From positions 1 to 7,169 of the forward strand of contig JAEHCY010000069.1 in the NCBI GenBank assembly GCA_016880695.1: a stretch of DNA of 7,169 bases, given 5' to 3'. This stretch comes from Chromatiaceae bacterium. Its GTDB lineage: Bacteria > Pseudomonadota > Gammaproteobacteria > Chromatiales > Chromatiaceae. A model generated the notes under the pieces. It was not told the DNA's origin and ran no database searches. It saw only the letters and a program-made list of their open reading frames with translations. Positions 1-5,350 of this stretch are shown here, in pieces (position 1 is the first letter of the stretch; the number at the start of each line of letters is the position of its first letter). The translations under genes and the position numbers were made by a program.

Positions 1-131
1 ACTGTCGTATCCGCATCGCCCCGAACAGCGGCCATACGAACGCGATCTCCCACCAAACGCATGGTATATATGTGGTCAGAGTAAACTTCCCATGGCAAAG
101 TATCCGTACCGACAGTGAAAATGTACGGCAT
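1..131 (-). CDS. Unidentified partial protein, probably phage-derived (C-terminus outside window)
   Basis: Reading leftwards from an ATG at 131-129, the frame stays open for 43 codons to the window edge. An in-frame TGA lies six codons upstream, so the ATG is the likely start; a weak GGA about 7 nt before it could be the ribosome binding site. The product begins MPYIFTVGTDTLPWEVYSDH and continues with RLVGDRVRMAAVRG; it looks beta-rich and has no signal peptide or membrane segment. I do not recognise a family. Positions 61-120 are about 42% G+C, well below the housekeeping genes to the right, which suggests acquired DNA. It lies just downstream of, and on the same strand as, a broken terminase nuclease gene, so a phage structural or accessory protein is plausible. 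That is inference from context only. It could also be a chance frame. Confidence 0.4.
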   Translation of the reverse strand, partial: MPYIFTVGTDTLPWEVYSDHIYTMRLVGDRVRMAAVRGDADTT

Positions 132-235
132 GCCATGTCCAGACGGTCACGGCTAAACCCCTCTGGCGTCGCTCAACCTACGTCCAGCGCGGCGGCAACC
201 GCCAGATCTCTTTACTCCTCTGAAAATCCCGCGGG

Positions 236-735
236 TTATGAACTGACATCCCAACCCGCTGCAACGGCACTCAGCGCCCTCACCGCCAGCGCCGAACCCA
301 TCACCAGGTCACCAGGTCATCACCTCCACCGGCCTTACCGGACAGGCGTAGCCCCGTCCGCATGGTTTTCGCCGTGAACCTTCGCAGCTCATCGGCCAGC
401 TCGGCGGCACCTGGAGCGTCGGGGTCTATCCTCAGTCGGGGGAGCGCCTGCGCCAGGTCGAGCAGCAGGACGGGCTTGCTCGCGGAGGTTAAGGTAAAGG
501 GCAGGACACGCACCTGGTGGACCTCCAGCGCCTCTACCACAGATCCGCCGACCCCAGTCGCATCCACCGCCACCAGGGCACAACCGCGGACCAGGTGGAC
601 GATGGTCGAGAGGTTGAAACGCCAGGTCTCGCCTAGGCGGAGACGGTGCGCACCCGGGATGATGCCGTCGTCCCCCAGCACCACCACGGTGGAGGGGTCG
701 CGGACCCGGCCCACATCGACGCCCGCAACCCTCAT
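236..735 (-). pseudogene. Phage terminase large subunit, nuclease domain only, frameshifted
   Basis: The reading frame from ATG 735 gives 144 residues ending at a TGA at 303-301. It matches the general pattern of the RuvC/RNase H-like nuclease domain of phage terminase large subunits, which cuts concatemeric DNA during packaging. A first strand carries GVDVGR (Asp7), a second carries VAVDATGVGG (Asp58), a TSASK segment follows at 83-87, and a GGGDD motif (Asp139-Asp140) lies near the C-terminus. The frame breaks two codons after this last motif. Removing one copy of an 8-bp tandem duplication restores a frame ending at 236-238, of 163 residues, whose tail MGSALAVRALSAVAAGW is the helix expected after the DDLV motif. 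The N-terminal packaging ATPase is absent: an in-frame TGA lies eight codons upstream of the ATG. The gene is therefore a remnant, or a stand-alone nuclease domain recently inactivated. The family assignment rests on motifs and not on a search. Confidence 0.68.
301..316. repeat. 8-bp tandem duplication breaking the terminase nuclease frame
   Basis: The plus strand reads TCACCAGG twice in succession (301-308 and 309-316), followed by a further TCA. Read on the minus strand, one extra unit of 8 bp shifts the nuclease frame by two positions and brings in a TGA almost at once. With one unit removed, 21 further codons open up and their product resembles the expected family C-terminus. This is the signature of slipped-strand duplication, either in the genome or as a sequencing artefact. 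Confidence 0.8.
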
Positions 736-789
736 CCGTCGCCCGCCCGGGGGGTGGGCTCAACAGCCGCAGATCCCGCCAAAACAGGG

Positions 790-818
790 ACTACAGGATA
801 GCCATCCTATGTTGTCAG
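790..818 (-). promoter_or_regulatory. Possible promoter with internal dyad, upstream of the terminase remnant
   Basis: On the minus strand CTGACA (818-813, 5 of 6 to the -35 consensus) is separated by 17 bp from TGTAGT (795-790, 4 of 6 to the -10 consensus). The spacer holds an inverted repeat, AGGAT-4 nt-ATCCT, at 808-795, where an operator could sit. Transcription would begin near 783, about 48 nt before the ATG of the nuclease remnant. The match is modest and could be chance. Confidence 0.28.
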
Positions 819-905
819 TCGCCAACCCGATGAATCTTCTGTTGAATGTCATTGCGCCAACCGATCTGGCTCACTCATGGCGCAGACACGAAAAAAAGGG
901 TCTCC

Positions 906-927
906 AAGTGGCCAGTTCTAGCCACTT
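906..927 (-). terminator. Hairpin with downstream T-run, possible secondary terminator
   Basis: AAGTGGC (906-912) and GCCACTT (921-927) form a perfect 7-bp stem with an 8-nt loop. On the minus strand a run of seven T (897-891) follows, but only after 8 intervening bases, so it is not a standard intrinsic terminator. It lies about 90 nt beyond the main terminator of the tRNA operon and could act as a backup, or be a remnant of the mobile element. Confidence 0.3.
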
Positions 928-975
928 CGCGGCGTGATCTCGGGGTGGTTGCCGGGGGTTCGGCGGGTACGCCTT

Positions 976-1005
976 GTGGCGGCTTGTTGTGCGCAAGTGC
1001 GCCAC
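976..1005. repeat. Imperfect inverted repeat next to the tRNA terminator
   Basis: GTGGCG (976-981) pairs with CGCCAC (1000-1005). Inside, CTTG (983-986) can pair with CAAG (994-997) across a small asymmetric bulge. No T-run follows on either strand, so a terminator is unlikely. A protein-binding or recombination site at the edge of the foreign DNA is possible but unproven. Confidence 0.35.
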
Positions 1006-1010
1006 AGACA

Positions 1011-1044
1011 AAGAAAAAGGGCCTAGCTGCTCAGCTAAGCCCTT
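1011..1044 (-). terminator. Rho-independent terminator of the tRNA operon
   Basis: On the minus strand AAGGGCTTAGCT (1044-1033), a GAGC loop (1032-1029) and AGCTAGGCCCTT (1028-1017) form a 12-bp stem with a single G-U pair. A T-rich tract (TTTTTCTT, 1018-1011) follows directly. It begins 10 nt beyond the last base of tRNA-Lys, exactly where the end of the operon is expected. Confidence 0.9.
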
Positions 1045-1054
1045 GTTTTCTTGA

Positions 1055-1127
1055 TGGGCCGTGAAGGATTCGAACCTTCGACCAATGGATTAAGAGTCCA
1101 CTGCTCTACCAGCTGAGCTAACGGCCC
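1055..1127 (-). tRNA. tRNA-Lys, anticodon CTT
   Basis: This is a complete 73-nt cloverleaf without CCA, reading AAG lysine codons. The acceptor arms GGGCCGT and ACGGCCC pair perfectly. The anticodon stem GTGGA/TCCAT (one G-U pair) closes the loop CTCTTAA with anticodon CTT, and the T arm GAAGG-TTCGAAT-CCTTC is canonical. It is the last gene of the four-tRNA operon. After the discriminator A (1055) the next bases are TCA (1054-1052) instead of CCA, unlike its three upstream neighbours. The mature end would therefore have to be added by tRNA nucleotidyltransferase. Confidence 0.96.
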
Positions 1128-1152
1128 TGATTGATGTGGCTACTTAACAGAC

Positions 1153-1229
1153 TGGGGTGGACGATGGGACTCGAACCCACGACCACAGGAGCCACAATCC
1201 TGCACTCTACCAACTGAGCTACGCCCACC
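1153..1229 (-). tRNA. tRNA-His, anticodon GTG
   Basis: The 77-nt gene includes the extra G at position -1 (1229), which pairs with C73 and is the hallmark recognised by histidyl-tRNA synthetase. The acceptor arms GTGGGCG/CGTCCAC have one G-U pair. The anticodon stem CAGGA/TCCTG encloses TTGTGGC with anticodon GTG. The 3' CCA is encoded (1155-1153). It is third in the operon, 25 nt before tRNA-Lys and 80 nt after tRNA-Arg. Confidence 0.97.
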
Positions 1230-1309
1230 ATTGACTCTTTGCCGCCGAACCACGTCCTTTACGCCAGCGCCCCTGAACCCATCTGGGGCAGCGAGTGCCG
1301 GGCTCGGTT

Positions 1310-1386
<77 letters not shown>

Positions 1387-1408
1387 TTGCTCGACCCCGC
1401 CATACACC

Positions 1409-1485
1409 TGGTCGGGGTAGAGGGATTTGAACCCCCGACATCCTGCTCCCAAAGCAGGCGCGCTACCAGGCTGCGCTATACCCCG
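1409..1485 (-). tRNA. tRNA-Pro, anticodon TGG
   Basis: This is the first gene of the operon, 77 nt including the encoded CCA (1411-1409). The acceptor arms CGGGGTA/TACCCCG pair perfectly; starting with C1 is typical of proline tRNAs. The anticodon stem CCTGC/GCAGG encloses TTTGGGA, anticodon TGG, which reads CCA/CCG-type proline codons. The T arm GGGGG-TTCAAAT-CCCTC is canonical with one G-U pair. Its 5' end lies about 27 nt from the predicted transcription start. Confidence 0.97.
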
Positions 1486-1519
1486 CGATCTGGATTCGCA
1501 CCCTCGGCGAAGAGGGCGA

Positions 1520-1548
1520 ATAATACGCAGATCCCGCAGGAGGGTCAA
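1520..1548 (-). promoter_or_regulatory. Sigma70 promoter of the Pro-Arg-His-Lys tRNA operon
   Basis: On the minus strand TTGACC (1548-1543, 5 of 6) is followed after exactly 17 bp by TATTAT (1525-1520, 5 of 6). The bases after the -10 box (TCGCCCTC) form a GC-rich discriminator, a feature of stable-RNA promoters under stringent control. The predicted start near 1513 gives a leader of about 27 nt before tRNA-Pro. Confidence 0.82.
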
Positions 1549-1630
1549 CGATTCGCCCCAACTCGACCCCGGTAGCCGCCCTGACCAAAGCGCTGCCCGA
1601 GGCATCCGCCGTCCGGCAAGCGCAGTGCGG

Positions 1631-1658
1631 TTGAAAACCCGCGGCGGAGCCGTATCAT
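1631..1658 (+). promoter_or_regulatory. Sigma70 promoter of folD
   Basis: TTGAAA (1631-1636) and TATCAT (1653-1658) are separated by 16 bp. The predicted start near 1665 leaves a leader of about 25 nt before the folD ATG, which includes the GGAG ribosome binding site at 1681-1684. It is arranged divergently from the tRNA promoter, with about 80 bp between the two -35 boxes. Confidence 0.6.
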
Positions 1659-1690
1659 GCGACATCTTTCTTCCCGCCCCGGAGCATCTC

Positions 1691-2554
1691 ATGAGCGCAC
1701 GTATCCTCGACGGCAAAGCGATCGCGGCGGAGATTCGCGGCGTGCTGCGCGAGCGGGTGGCCACTCTAATCGCCGAGGGCCAAAGGCCGCCGGGTCTGGC
1801 GGTGGTTTTGGTCGGTATCAACCCCGCTTCCCAGGTGTACGTGCGCAATAAACGCAGGGCCTGTGAGGAGGTGGGCTTCTATTCACAACCCCATGAGCTT
1901 CCCGCCGACGTGTCTCAGGCCGAGCTCTTGGACCTAATCGACGACCTCAATACCCAACCGGCGATCGACGGCATCCTGGTGCAGTTGCCGTTGCCCGACC
2001 ACATCGACGAGGAGGCAGTCATCGAGCGCATCCTCCCCACCAAGGACGTGGATGGCTTTCATCCCTACAACGTGGGGCGGCTGGTGCTGCGCATGCCGCT
2101 GTTGCGACCCTGCACCCCCAAGGGGGTAATGACCCTGCTTGAGCACACGGGGCACCGGCTTGCGGGCCTCGATGCGGTGATTGTCGGTCAGTCCAACATC
2201 GTGGGCCGCCCCATGGCACTGGAGCTCCTCGCCGCCCGATGCACCATCACCGTCTGTCACAGCCGCACCAAAGACCTCCCCGAGAAGATCCGCGGCGCCG
2301 ACATCCTGGTCGCTGCGATGGGTCGGGCCAATTTCGTGCCCGGCGATTGGATCAAGGAGGGCGCGCTGGTGATCGACGTGGGAATCAATCGGCTGGAGGA
2401 TGGGTCGCTTGCGGGGGATGTGGACTTCGACACGGCGCGCCGCAAGGCCGCTTGGATCACGCCGGTCCCCGGCGGGGTCGGCCCCATGACCATCGCCAGC
2501 CTGCTCGAGAACACGCTCCAGGCCGCCGAGCTGCACGCGGCAGCGTCCCGGTAA
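1691..2554 (+). CDS. folD: Bifunctional methylenetetrahydrofolate dehydrogenase/cyclohydrolase FolD
   Basis: FolD is a cytosolic dimer that oxidises 5,10-methylene-THF with NADP+ and hydrolyses the methenyl product to 10-formyl-THF, feeding purine and formyl-methionyl-tRNA synthesis. The 287-residue product matches the usual length of about 285-290. The catalytic residues fall at the E. coli positions: Tyr50 and Lys54 in YVRNK, Gln98 in VQLPLP, and Asp121 in [14 protein letters not shown] opens the C-terminal domain; the NADP-binding loop GQSNIVGRP and the signature [10 protein letters not shown] near the end are intact. The frame is open 88 codons further upstream, but that stretch crosses tRNA-Pro and its promoter, so I chose ATG 1691. 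It has GGAG 6 nt before it and the typical MSARILDGK start. The gene is monocistronic and converges on cysS. Confidence 0.97.
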   Translation: MSARILDGKAIAAEIRGVLRERVATLIAEGQRPPGLAVVLVGINPASQVYVRNKRRACEEVGFYSQPHELPADVSQAELLDLIDDLNTQPAIDGILVQLPLPDHIDEEAVIERILPTKDVDGFHPYNVGRLVLRMPLLRPCTPKGVMTLLEHTGHRLAGLDAVIVGQSNIVGRPMALELLAARCTITVCHSRTKDLPEKIRGADILVAAMGRANFVPGDWIKEGALVIDVGINRLEDGSLAGDVDFDTARRKAAWITPVPGGVGPMTIASLLENTLQAAELHAAASR

Positions 2555-2602
2555 CCGGGATTGCTACCGGAGGCCGCACTCCCCCCGCCCCTCTACCCCC
2601 AC

Positions 2603-2617
2603 CTCGCCAGGGGCGAG
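2603..2617. other. Small hairpin between folD and cysS
   Basis: CTCGCC (2603-2608) and GGCGAG (2612-2617) form a 6-bp stem with a 3-nt loop. No T-run follows on either strand. A similar short palindrome, CCCGG-TAA-CCGGG, spans the folD stop codon (2547-2559). Either could slow polymerase at the end of folD, but neither is a proper intrinsic terminator. Confidence 0.3.
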
Positions 2618-2707
2618 ATCCAGTTCATCGAAAGGAGGGAACCCGCGCCCCATGCTCGGTCTTGATCAGGGCGGCGCGGCGACTGCACGATTGAGCTTCG
2701 CCCTCAG

Positions 2708-2721
2708 CCCCGCGCACGGGG
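2708..2721. terminator. Possible weak terminator between convergent folD and cysS
   Basis: CCCCG-CGCA-CGGGG is a 5-bp GC stem with a tetraloop, 4 nt past the cysS stop codon as read on the minus strand. On the plus strand it is followed by TCTTC, only a poor T-tract, and on the minus strand by no T-run at all. The convergent position suits a shared transcription barrier, but the sequence alone is weak support. Confidence 0.3.
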
Positions 2722-2724
2722 TCT

Positions 2725-4113
2725 TCACCCGCGCCGCCAGCGCGTGCCCTGGGCACCGTCCTCCAGAAGGACCCCGGCGGTTTGCAGCTCGTCGCGGATG
2801 CGGTCGGCCTCGGCCCAGTTCCTCGCCTTTCGGGCCGCGGTGCGCCGCTCGATCAGGGTGTCGATCGCGCTGTCGGATAGCCCCTCCAACCCAGCCTCCC
2901 CCGACCCTTGCAGATAGTGCTCGGGATCGTCCCTGAGCAGACCCAGCACCCCGCCCAGCCGCCGGAGCTCCCCACCGAGCCCGGCCGCGGCGGCTGGGTC
3001 GGTCGGACGTACCCGATTGATCTCGCGCACCAGGTCGAACAGCACAGCCAGTGCCTCGGGGGTGTTGAAGTCGTCGTCCATGGCGGCGAGAAACCGCTCG
3101 CGGAACCCCTCGCCCCCCGCCGGGGCCGTGTCCGGCAGCCCACGCAGGGCGGTGTAGTAACGGGTCAGCGCCGCCCGGGCATTCTGCAGGTTTTCCTCGT
3201 CGTAGTTGAGCGGACTGCGATACTGGCTGGTGAGGATGAAATAGCGCACCTCCTCGGGCCGGTAACGCGCCAGGATCTCGCGCACAGTGAAGAAGTTGCC
3301 TAGGGATTTCGACATCTTCTCCTCGTTCACCCGCACGAAGCCGTTGTGCATCCAGAGGTTGACGAAGGTCTCGCCGGTGGCGCCCTCGGATTGGGCGATC
3401 TCGTTCTCGTGGTGGGGAAACTGCAGATCGGCCCCGCCGCCGTGGATGTCGAAATGATTCCCCAGACAGGCGGTCGACATGGCGGAGCATTCGATATGCC
3501 AACCCGGTCGGCCCTTGCCCCAGGGGGACTCCCAGGCCGGCTCCCCCGGCTTGGCGGACTTCCACAGGGCGAAGTCCAACGGATCGCGCTTGGCCTCGTC
3601 CACCTCCACCCGGGCACCGGCGCGCAGCTCCTCGGGGTCCTTCCCCGAGAGCCGGCCGTAACCCGCGAATCGGCCGACGGCGTAATAGACATCGCCGTTC
3701 TCCGCCAGATAGGCGTAGCCCCGTTCGATCAGGCGTTCGACCATGCGAATGATCGGCTCGAGGTGCTCGGTTGCCCGCGGCTCCAGGCTGGGGGGAAGCA
3801 CGCCGAGGGCATCGGAATCCTCGTGCATGGCACGGATGAAGCGCTCAGTCAGCGTTTGAAACGGTTCAGCGTTCTCGTTGGCCCGATTGATGATCTTGTC
3901 GTCGATGTCGGTGATATTGCGCACATAGGTGACGTCGTAGCCCAGCTCCCGCAGATAGCGGTAAACCCCGTCGAACACCACCATGACCCGGGCGTGGCCC
4001 AGGTGGCAGTAGTCGTAAACGGTCATACCGCAAACATACATGCGCACGCGCCCGGGCTCGAGGGTCCGAAGCGGCTCCTTCTGGCGGGTGAGACTGTTGT
4101 AGATCTTGAGCAT
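2725..4113 (-). CDS. cysS: Cysteinyl-tRNA synthetase
   Basis: CysS, a monomeric class I synthetase, activates cysteine with ATP and loads it onto tRNA-Cys. The 462-residue product is within one residue of the E. coli length. The HIGH-type signature is HLGH (37-40, in YCHLGHAR) and KMSKS is exact at 266-270. All four zinc ligands that discriminate cysteine are present: Cys28, Cys209 (in HIECS), His234 and Glu238 (in FPHHENE). The DALR-type and C-terminal helical domains are complete and end near TRWRRG. The frame extends 37 codons upstream to ATG 4224, but that part is proline-rich and overlaps a hairpin and the ppiA promoter. MLKIYNSL is the family start, so I chose ATG 4113. No good Shine-Dalgarno or clear promoter was found. 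It is divergent from ppiA. Confidence 0.97.
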   Translation of the reverse strand: MLKIYNSLTRQKEPLRTLEPGRVRMYVCGMTVYDYCHLGHARVMVVFDGVYRYLRELGYDVTYVRNITDIDDKIINRANENAEPFQTLTERFIRAMHEDSDALGVLPPSLEPRATEHLEPIIRMVERLIERGYAYLAENGDVYYAVGRFAGYGRLSGKDPEELRAGARVEVDEAKRDPLDFALWKSAKPGEPAWESPWGKGRPGWHIECSAMSTACLGNHFDIHGGGADLQFPHHENEIAQSEGATGETFVNLWMHNGFVRVNEEKMSKSLGNFFTVREILARYRPEEVRYFILTSQYRSPLNYDEENLQNARAALTRYYTALRGLPDTAPAGGEGFRERFLAAMDDDFNTPEALAVLFDLVREINRVRPTDPAAAAGLGGELRRLGGVLGLLRDDPEHYLQGSGEAGLEGLSDSAIDTLIERRTAARKARNWAEADRIRDELQTAGVLLEDGAQGTRWRRG

Positions 4114-4178
4114 GGCCGGCGAGATGGGTGGGCAGGGAACGATGGGCGCGGATGGTAGCGGAAAGGCCGGACGACCAC

Positions 4179-4197
4179 AAAAACCCCTCACGGGGTT
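4179..4197 (-). terminator. Terminator-shaped hairpin in the cysS leader (possible attenuator)
   Basis: On the minus strand AACCCC-GTGA-GGGGTT (4197-4182) forms a 6-bp stem with a GNRA-type loop, and the G-stretch runs straight into five T (4183-4179). This is a short but well-formed intrinsic terminator, 66 nt upstream of the cysS ATG in the direction of transcription. No minus-strand gene lies upstream of it that it could terminate, so it would either attenuate cysS or block antisense transcription coming from the ppiA side. Confidence 0.5.
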
Positions 4198-4224
4198 CAA
4201 GTAAGCGCCGTGAGCCCTTATCAT
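4196..4224 (+). promoter_or_regulatory. Probable promoter of the ppiA-ppiB-lpxH group
   Basis: A TATCAT -10 box (4219-4224, 5 of 6) has a weak TTCAAG -35 (4196-4201, 3 of 6) at the ideal 17-bp spacing. Transcription would start near 4231, about 23 nt before the ppiA ATG. The -35 region overlaps the arm of the cysS leader hairpin, so the two divergent transcription units share this DNA. Confidence 0.45.
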
Positions 4225-4253
4225 GGGTTTTTGCCAATAATGGAGCGTATGTC

Positions 4254-4823
4254 ATGCGTAAATGGTTAGCACTGGGCTGCGGACTCTGCGCCCTGGCGAT
4301 CGGCGGCAACGCCCTGGCGGGCAATCCGCGGGTGCTCATGGAGACCACTGCCGGCAACATCACCCTGGAGCTCGACCCCGCCAAGGCCCCCAAGACGGTG
4401 GAGAACTTTCTGGCTTACGTGGATGCCGGCCAATACAACGGCACGCTGTTCCACCGGGTCATCGACGGATTCATGATTCAGGGCGGCGGTTTCAGCGAGG
4501 ATATGAAGCAGAAACCCACCCGTGAGCCCATCCCCAATGAGGCGGACAACGGCCTGACCAACCAGCGCGGCACCATCGCCATGGCGCGAACCTCCGACCC
4601 CAACTCCGCCACCGCCCAGTTTTTCATCAACCTGGCGGACAACGCCCCGCTCAACCACAAGAGCAAGGACTTCCGCGGCTGGGGCTACGCGGTGTTTGGT
4701 CGGGTCGTGGACGGCATGGACACCGTGGACAAGATCGCTAAGGTACCCACAGGGGTCCTGCCCAGCGGGATGCGCGACGTGCCCAAGACGGCGGTCGTCA
4801 TCCAAAAGGTAACCCGCCAGTGA
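4254..4823 (+). CDS. ppiA: Periplasmic peptidyl-prolyl cis-trans isomerase, cyclophilin type
   Basis: PpiA-type cyclophilins speed cis-trans isomerisation of X-Pro bonds in exported proteins. The 189-residue product starts with a signal peptide: MRK, a hydrophobic core and ALA at 20-22 before Gly23, so the mature protein would begin [10 protein letters not shown]. The cyclophilin core is complete: [14 protein letters not shown] holds the catalytic Arg68 and the substrate-binding Gln76, with [19 protein letters not shown] and [10 protein letters not shown] behind it. Length and spacing match E. coli PpiA. The frame opens earlier at 4128, but only ATG 4254 gives a signal peptide, and it has GGAG (4242-4245) 8 nt before it. 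ppiB follows after 26 nt and is a close paralogue. Export by Sec is inferred from the signal; it lacks a lipobox. Confidence 0.93.
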   Translation: MRKWLALGCGLCALAIGGNALAGNPRVLMETTAGNITLELDPAKAPKTVENFLAYVDAGQYNGTLFHRVIDGFMIQGGGFSEDMKQKPTREPIPNEADNGLTNQRGTIAMARTSDPNSATAQFFINLADNAPLNHKSKDFRGWGYAVFGRVVDGMDTVDKIAKVPTGVLPSGMRDVPKTAVVIQKVTRQ

Positions 4824-4849
4824 CGGCCCTGGGAAGCACGAGAAACGCA

Positions 4850-5338
4850 ATGATCAAGCTCACCACCAATCACGGTGACATCACCCTCGAGCTCGACCCC
4901 GCGCAGGCCCCCAAGACCTGCGCCAACTTCGAGCAGTACGTCCGCGATGGTCACTACGACGGCACCGTATTCCACCGGGTGATCGACGGCTTCATGGTCC
5001 AGGGCGGAGGCATGACCGAGGACATGATCCCCCGGCCCACCCGCGCACCGGTGGAGAACGAGGCGGCCAACGGCCTGAAGAACCGCGCGGGCACCATCGC
5101 CATGGCCCGCACCTCGGCGCCCCACTCCGCCACCTCCCAGTTCTTCATCAACGTGGCGGACAACGGCTTTCTCGACCACCCGGGCCAGGACGGCTGGGGT
5201 TACTGCGTCTTCGGCCGGGTAACGGAGGGCATGGAGGTCGTGAACCGTATCAAGGGCGTCGCCACCTCCATCCGGCACGGCCAACGCGACGTCCCGGCGC
5301 AGGCCGTGGTGCTCGAGAAGGCGGAGATCATCGGCTAG
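4850..5338 (+). CDS. ppiB: Cytoplasmic peptidyl-prolyl cis-trans isomerase B, cyclophilin type
   Basis: This 162-residue cyclophilin has no signal peptide and should act in the cytosol as a proline isomerase during protein folding. Arg43 in [14 protein letters not shown] is the catalytic arginine, at the same number as in E. coli PpiB (164 residues). IAMARTSAPHSATSQFFINVADN and GWGYCVFGRV complete the active-site cleft. ATG 4850 gives the family start MIKLTTNHGDI; a GTG at 4820 overlapping the ppiA stop would add ten residues that do not resemble the family. The ribosome binding site is weak (GAG at 4840-4842), so translation may be coupled to ppiA. The last segment ends AEIIG before a TAG, and lpxH begins in the same frame 12 nt later. 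Confidence 0.95.
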   Translation: MIKLTTNHGDITLELDPAQAPKTCANFEQYVRDGHYDGTVFHRVIDGFMVQGGGMTEDMIPRPTRAPVENEAANGLKNRAGTIAMARTSAPHSATSQFFINVADNGFLDHPGQDGWGYCVFGRVTEGMEVVNRIKGVATSIRHGQRDVPAQAVVLEKAEIIG

Positions 5339-5350
5339 CCCCCCGCGCCG

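Larger units (their letters stand above)
736..1010. other. Gene-free stretch between the terminase remnant and the tRNA operon
   Basis: No convincing coding sequence was found on either strand; the frames here are short and do not resemble any family I know. The stretch holds a weak minus-strand promoter with a dyad, two hairpins and a run of seven A at 891-897, each listed separately. No ATPase domain of a terminase is visible upstream of the nuclease remnant, so the boundary of the foreign DNA probably falls in this stretch. No integrase gene or clear attachment-site duplication could be seen. Confidence 0.5.

Noticed and set aside
370..390. GCCGTGAACCTTCG resembling the 3' half of tRNA-Lys, as a possible attachment-site copy
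   Set aside because: Only two short blocks match (GCCGTGAA and CCTTCG) and they are spaced differently from the tRNA; the stretch is explained as coding sequence of the nuclease remnant.
362..937. Long plus-strand frames over the terminase remnant
   Set aside because: They are antisense shadows with Ser/Arg/Thr-rich low-complexity products, while the minus-strand frame shows nuclease motifs.
1427..1690. An 88-codon upstream extension of the folD frame
   Set aside because: It crosses tRNA-Pro, the tRNA promoter and the folD promoter, and FolD homologues start at the MSARILDGK position.
2652..2936. Plus-strand 94-codon frame preceded by a strong Shine-Dalgarno-like AAAGGAGGG (2632-2640)
   Set aside because: It is antisense to the end of cysS, its product is low-complexity (Arg, Pro and Ala rich) with no family resemblance, and the spacing of 11-12 nt to the ATG is long. 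The GGAGG run is probably chance in a GC-rich intergenic region.
3346..4158. Plus-strand 270-codon frame opposite cysS
   Set aside because: It is a GC-rich mirror frame of cysS with no recognisable domain; cysS carries all its catalytic and zinc-binding residues.
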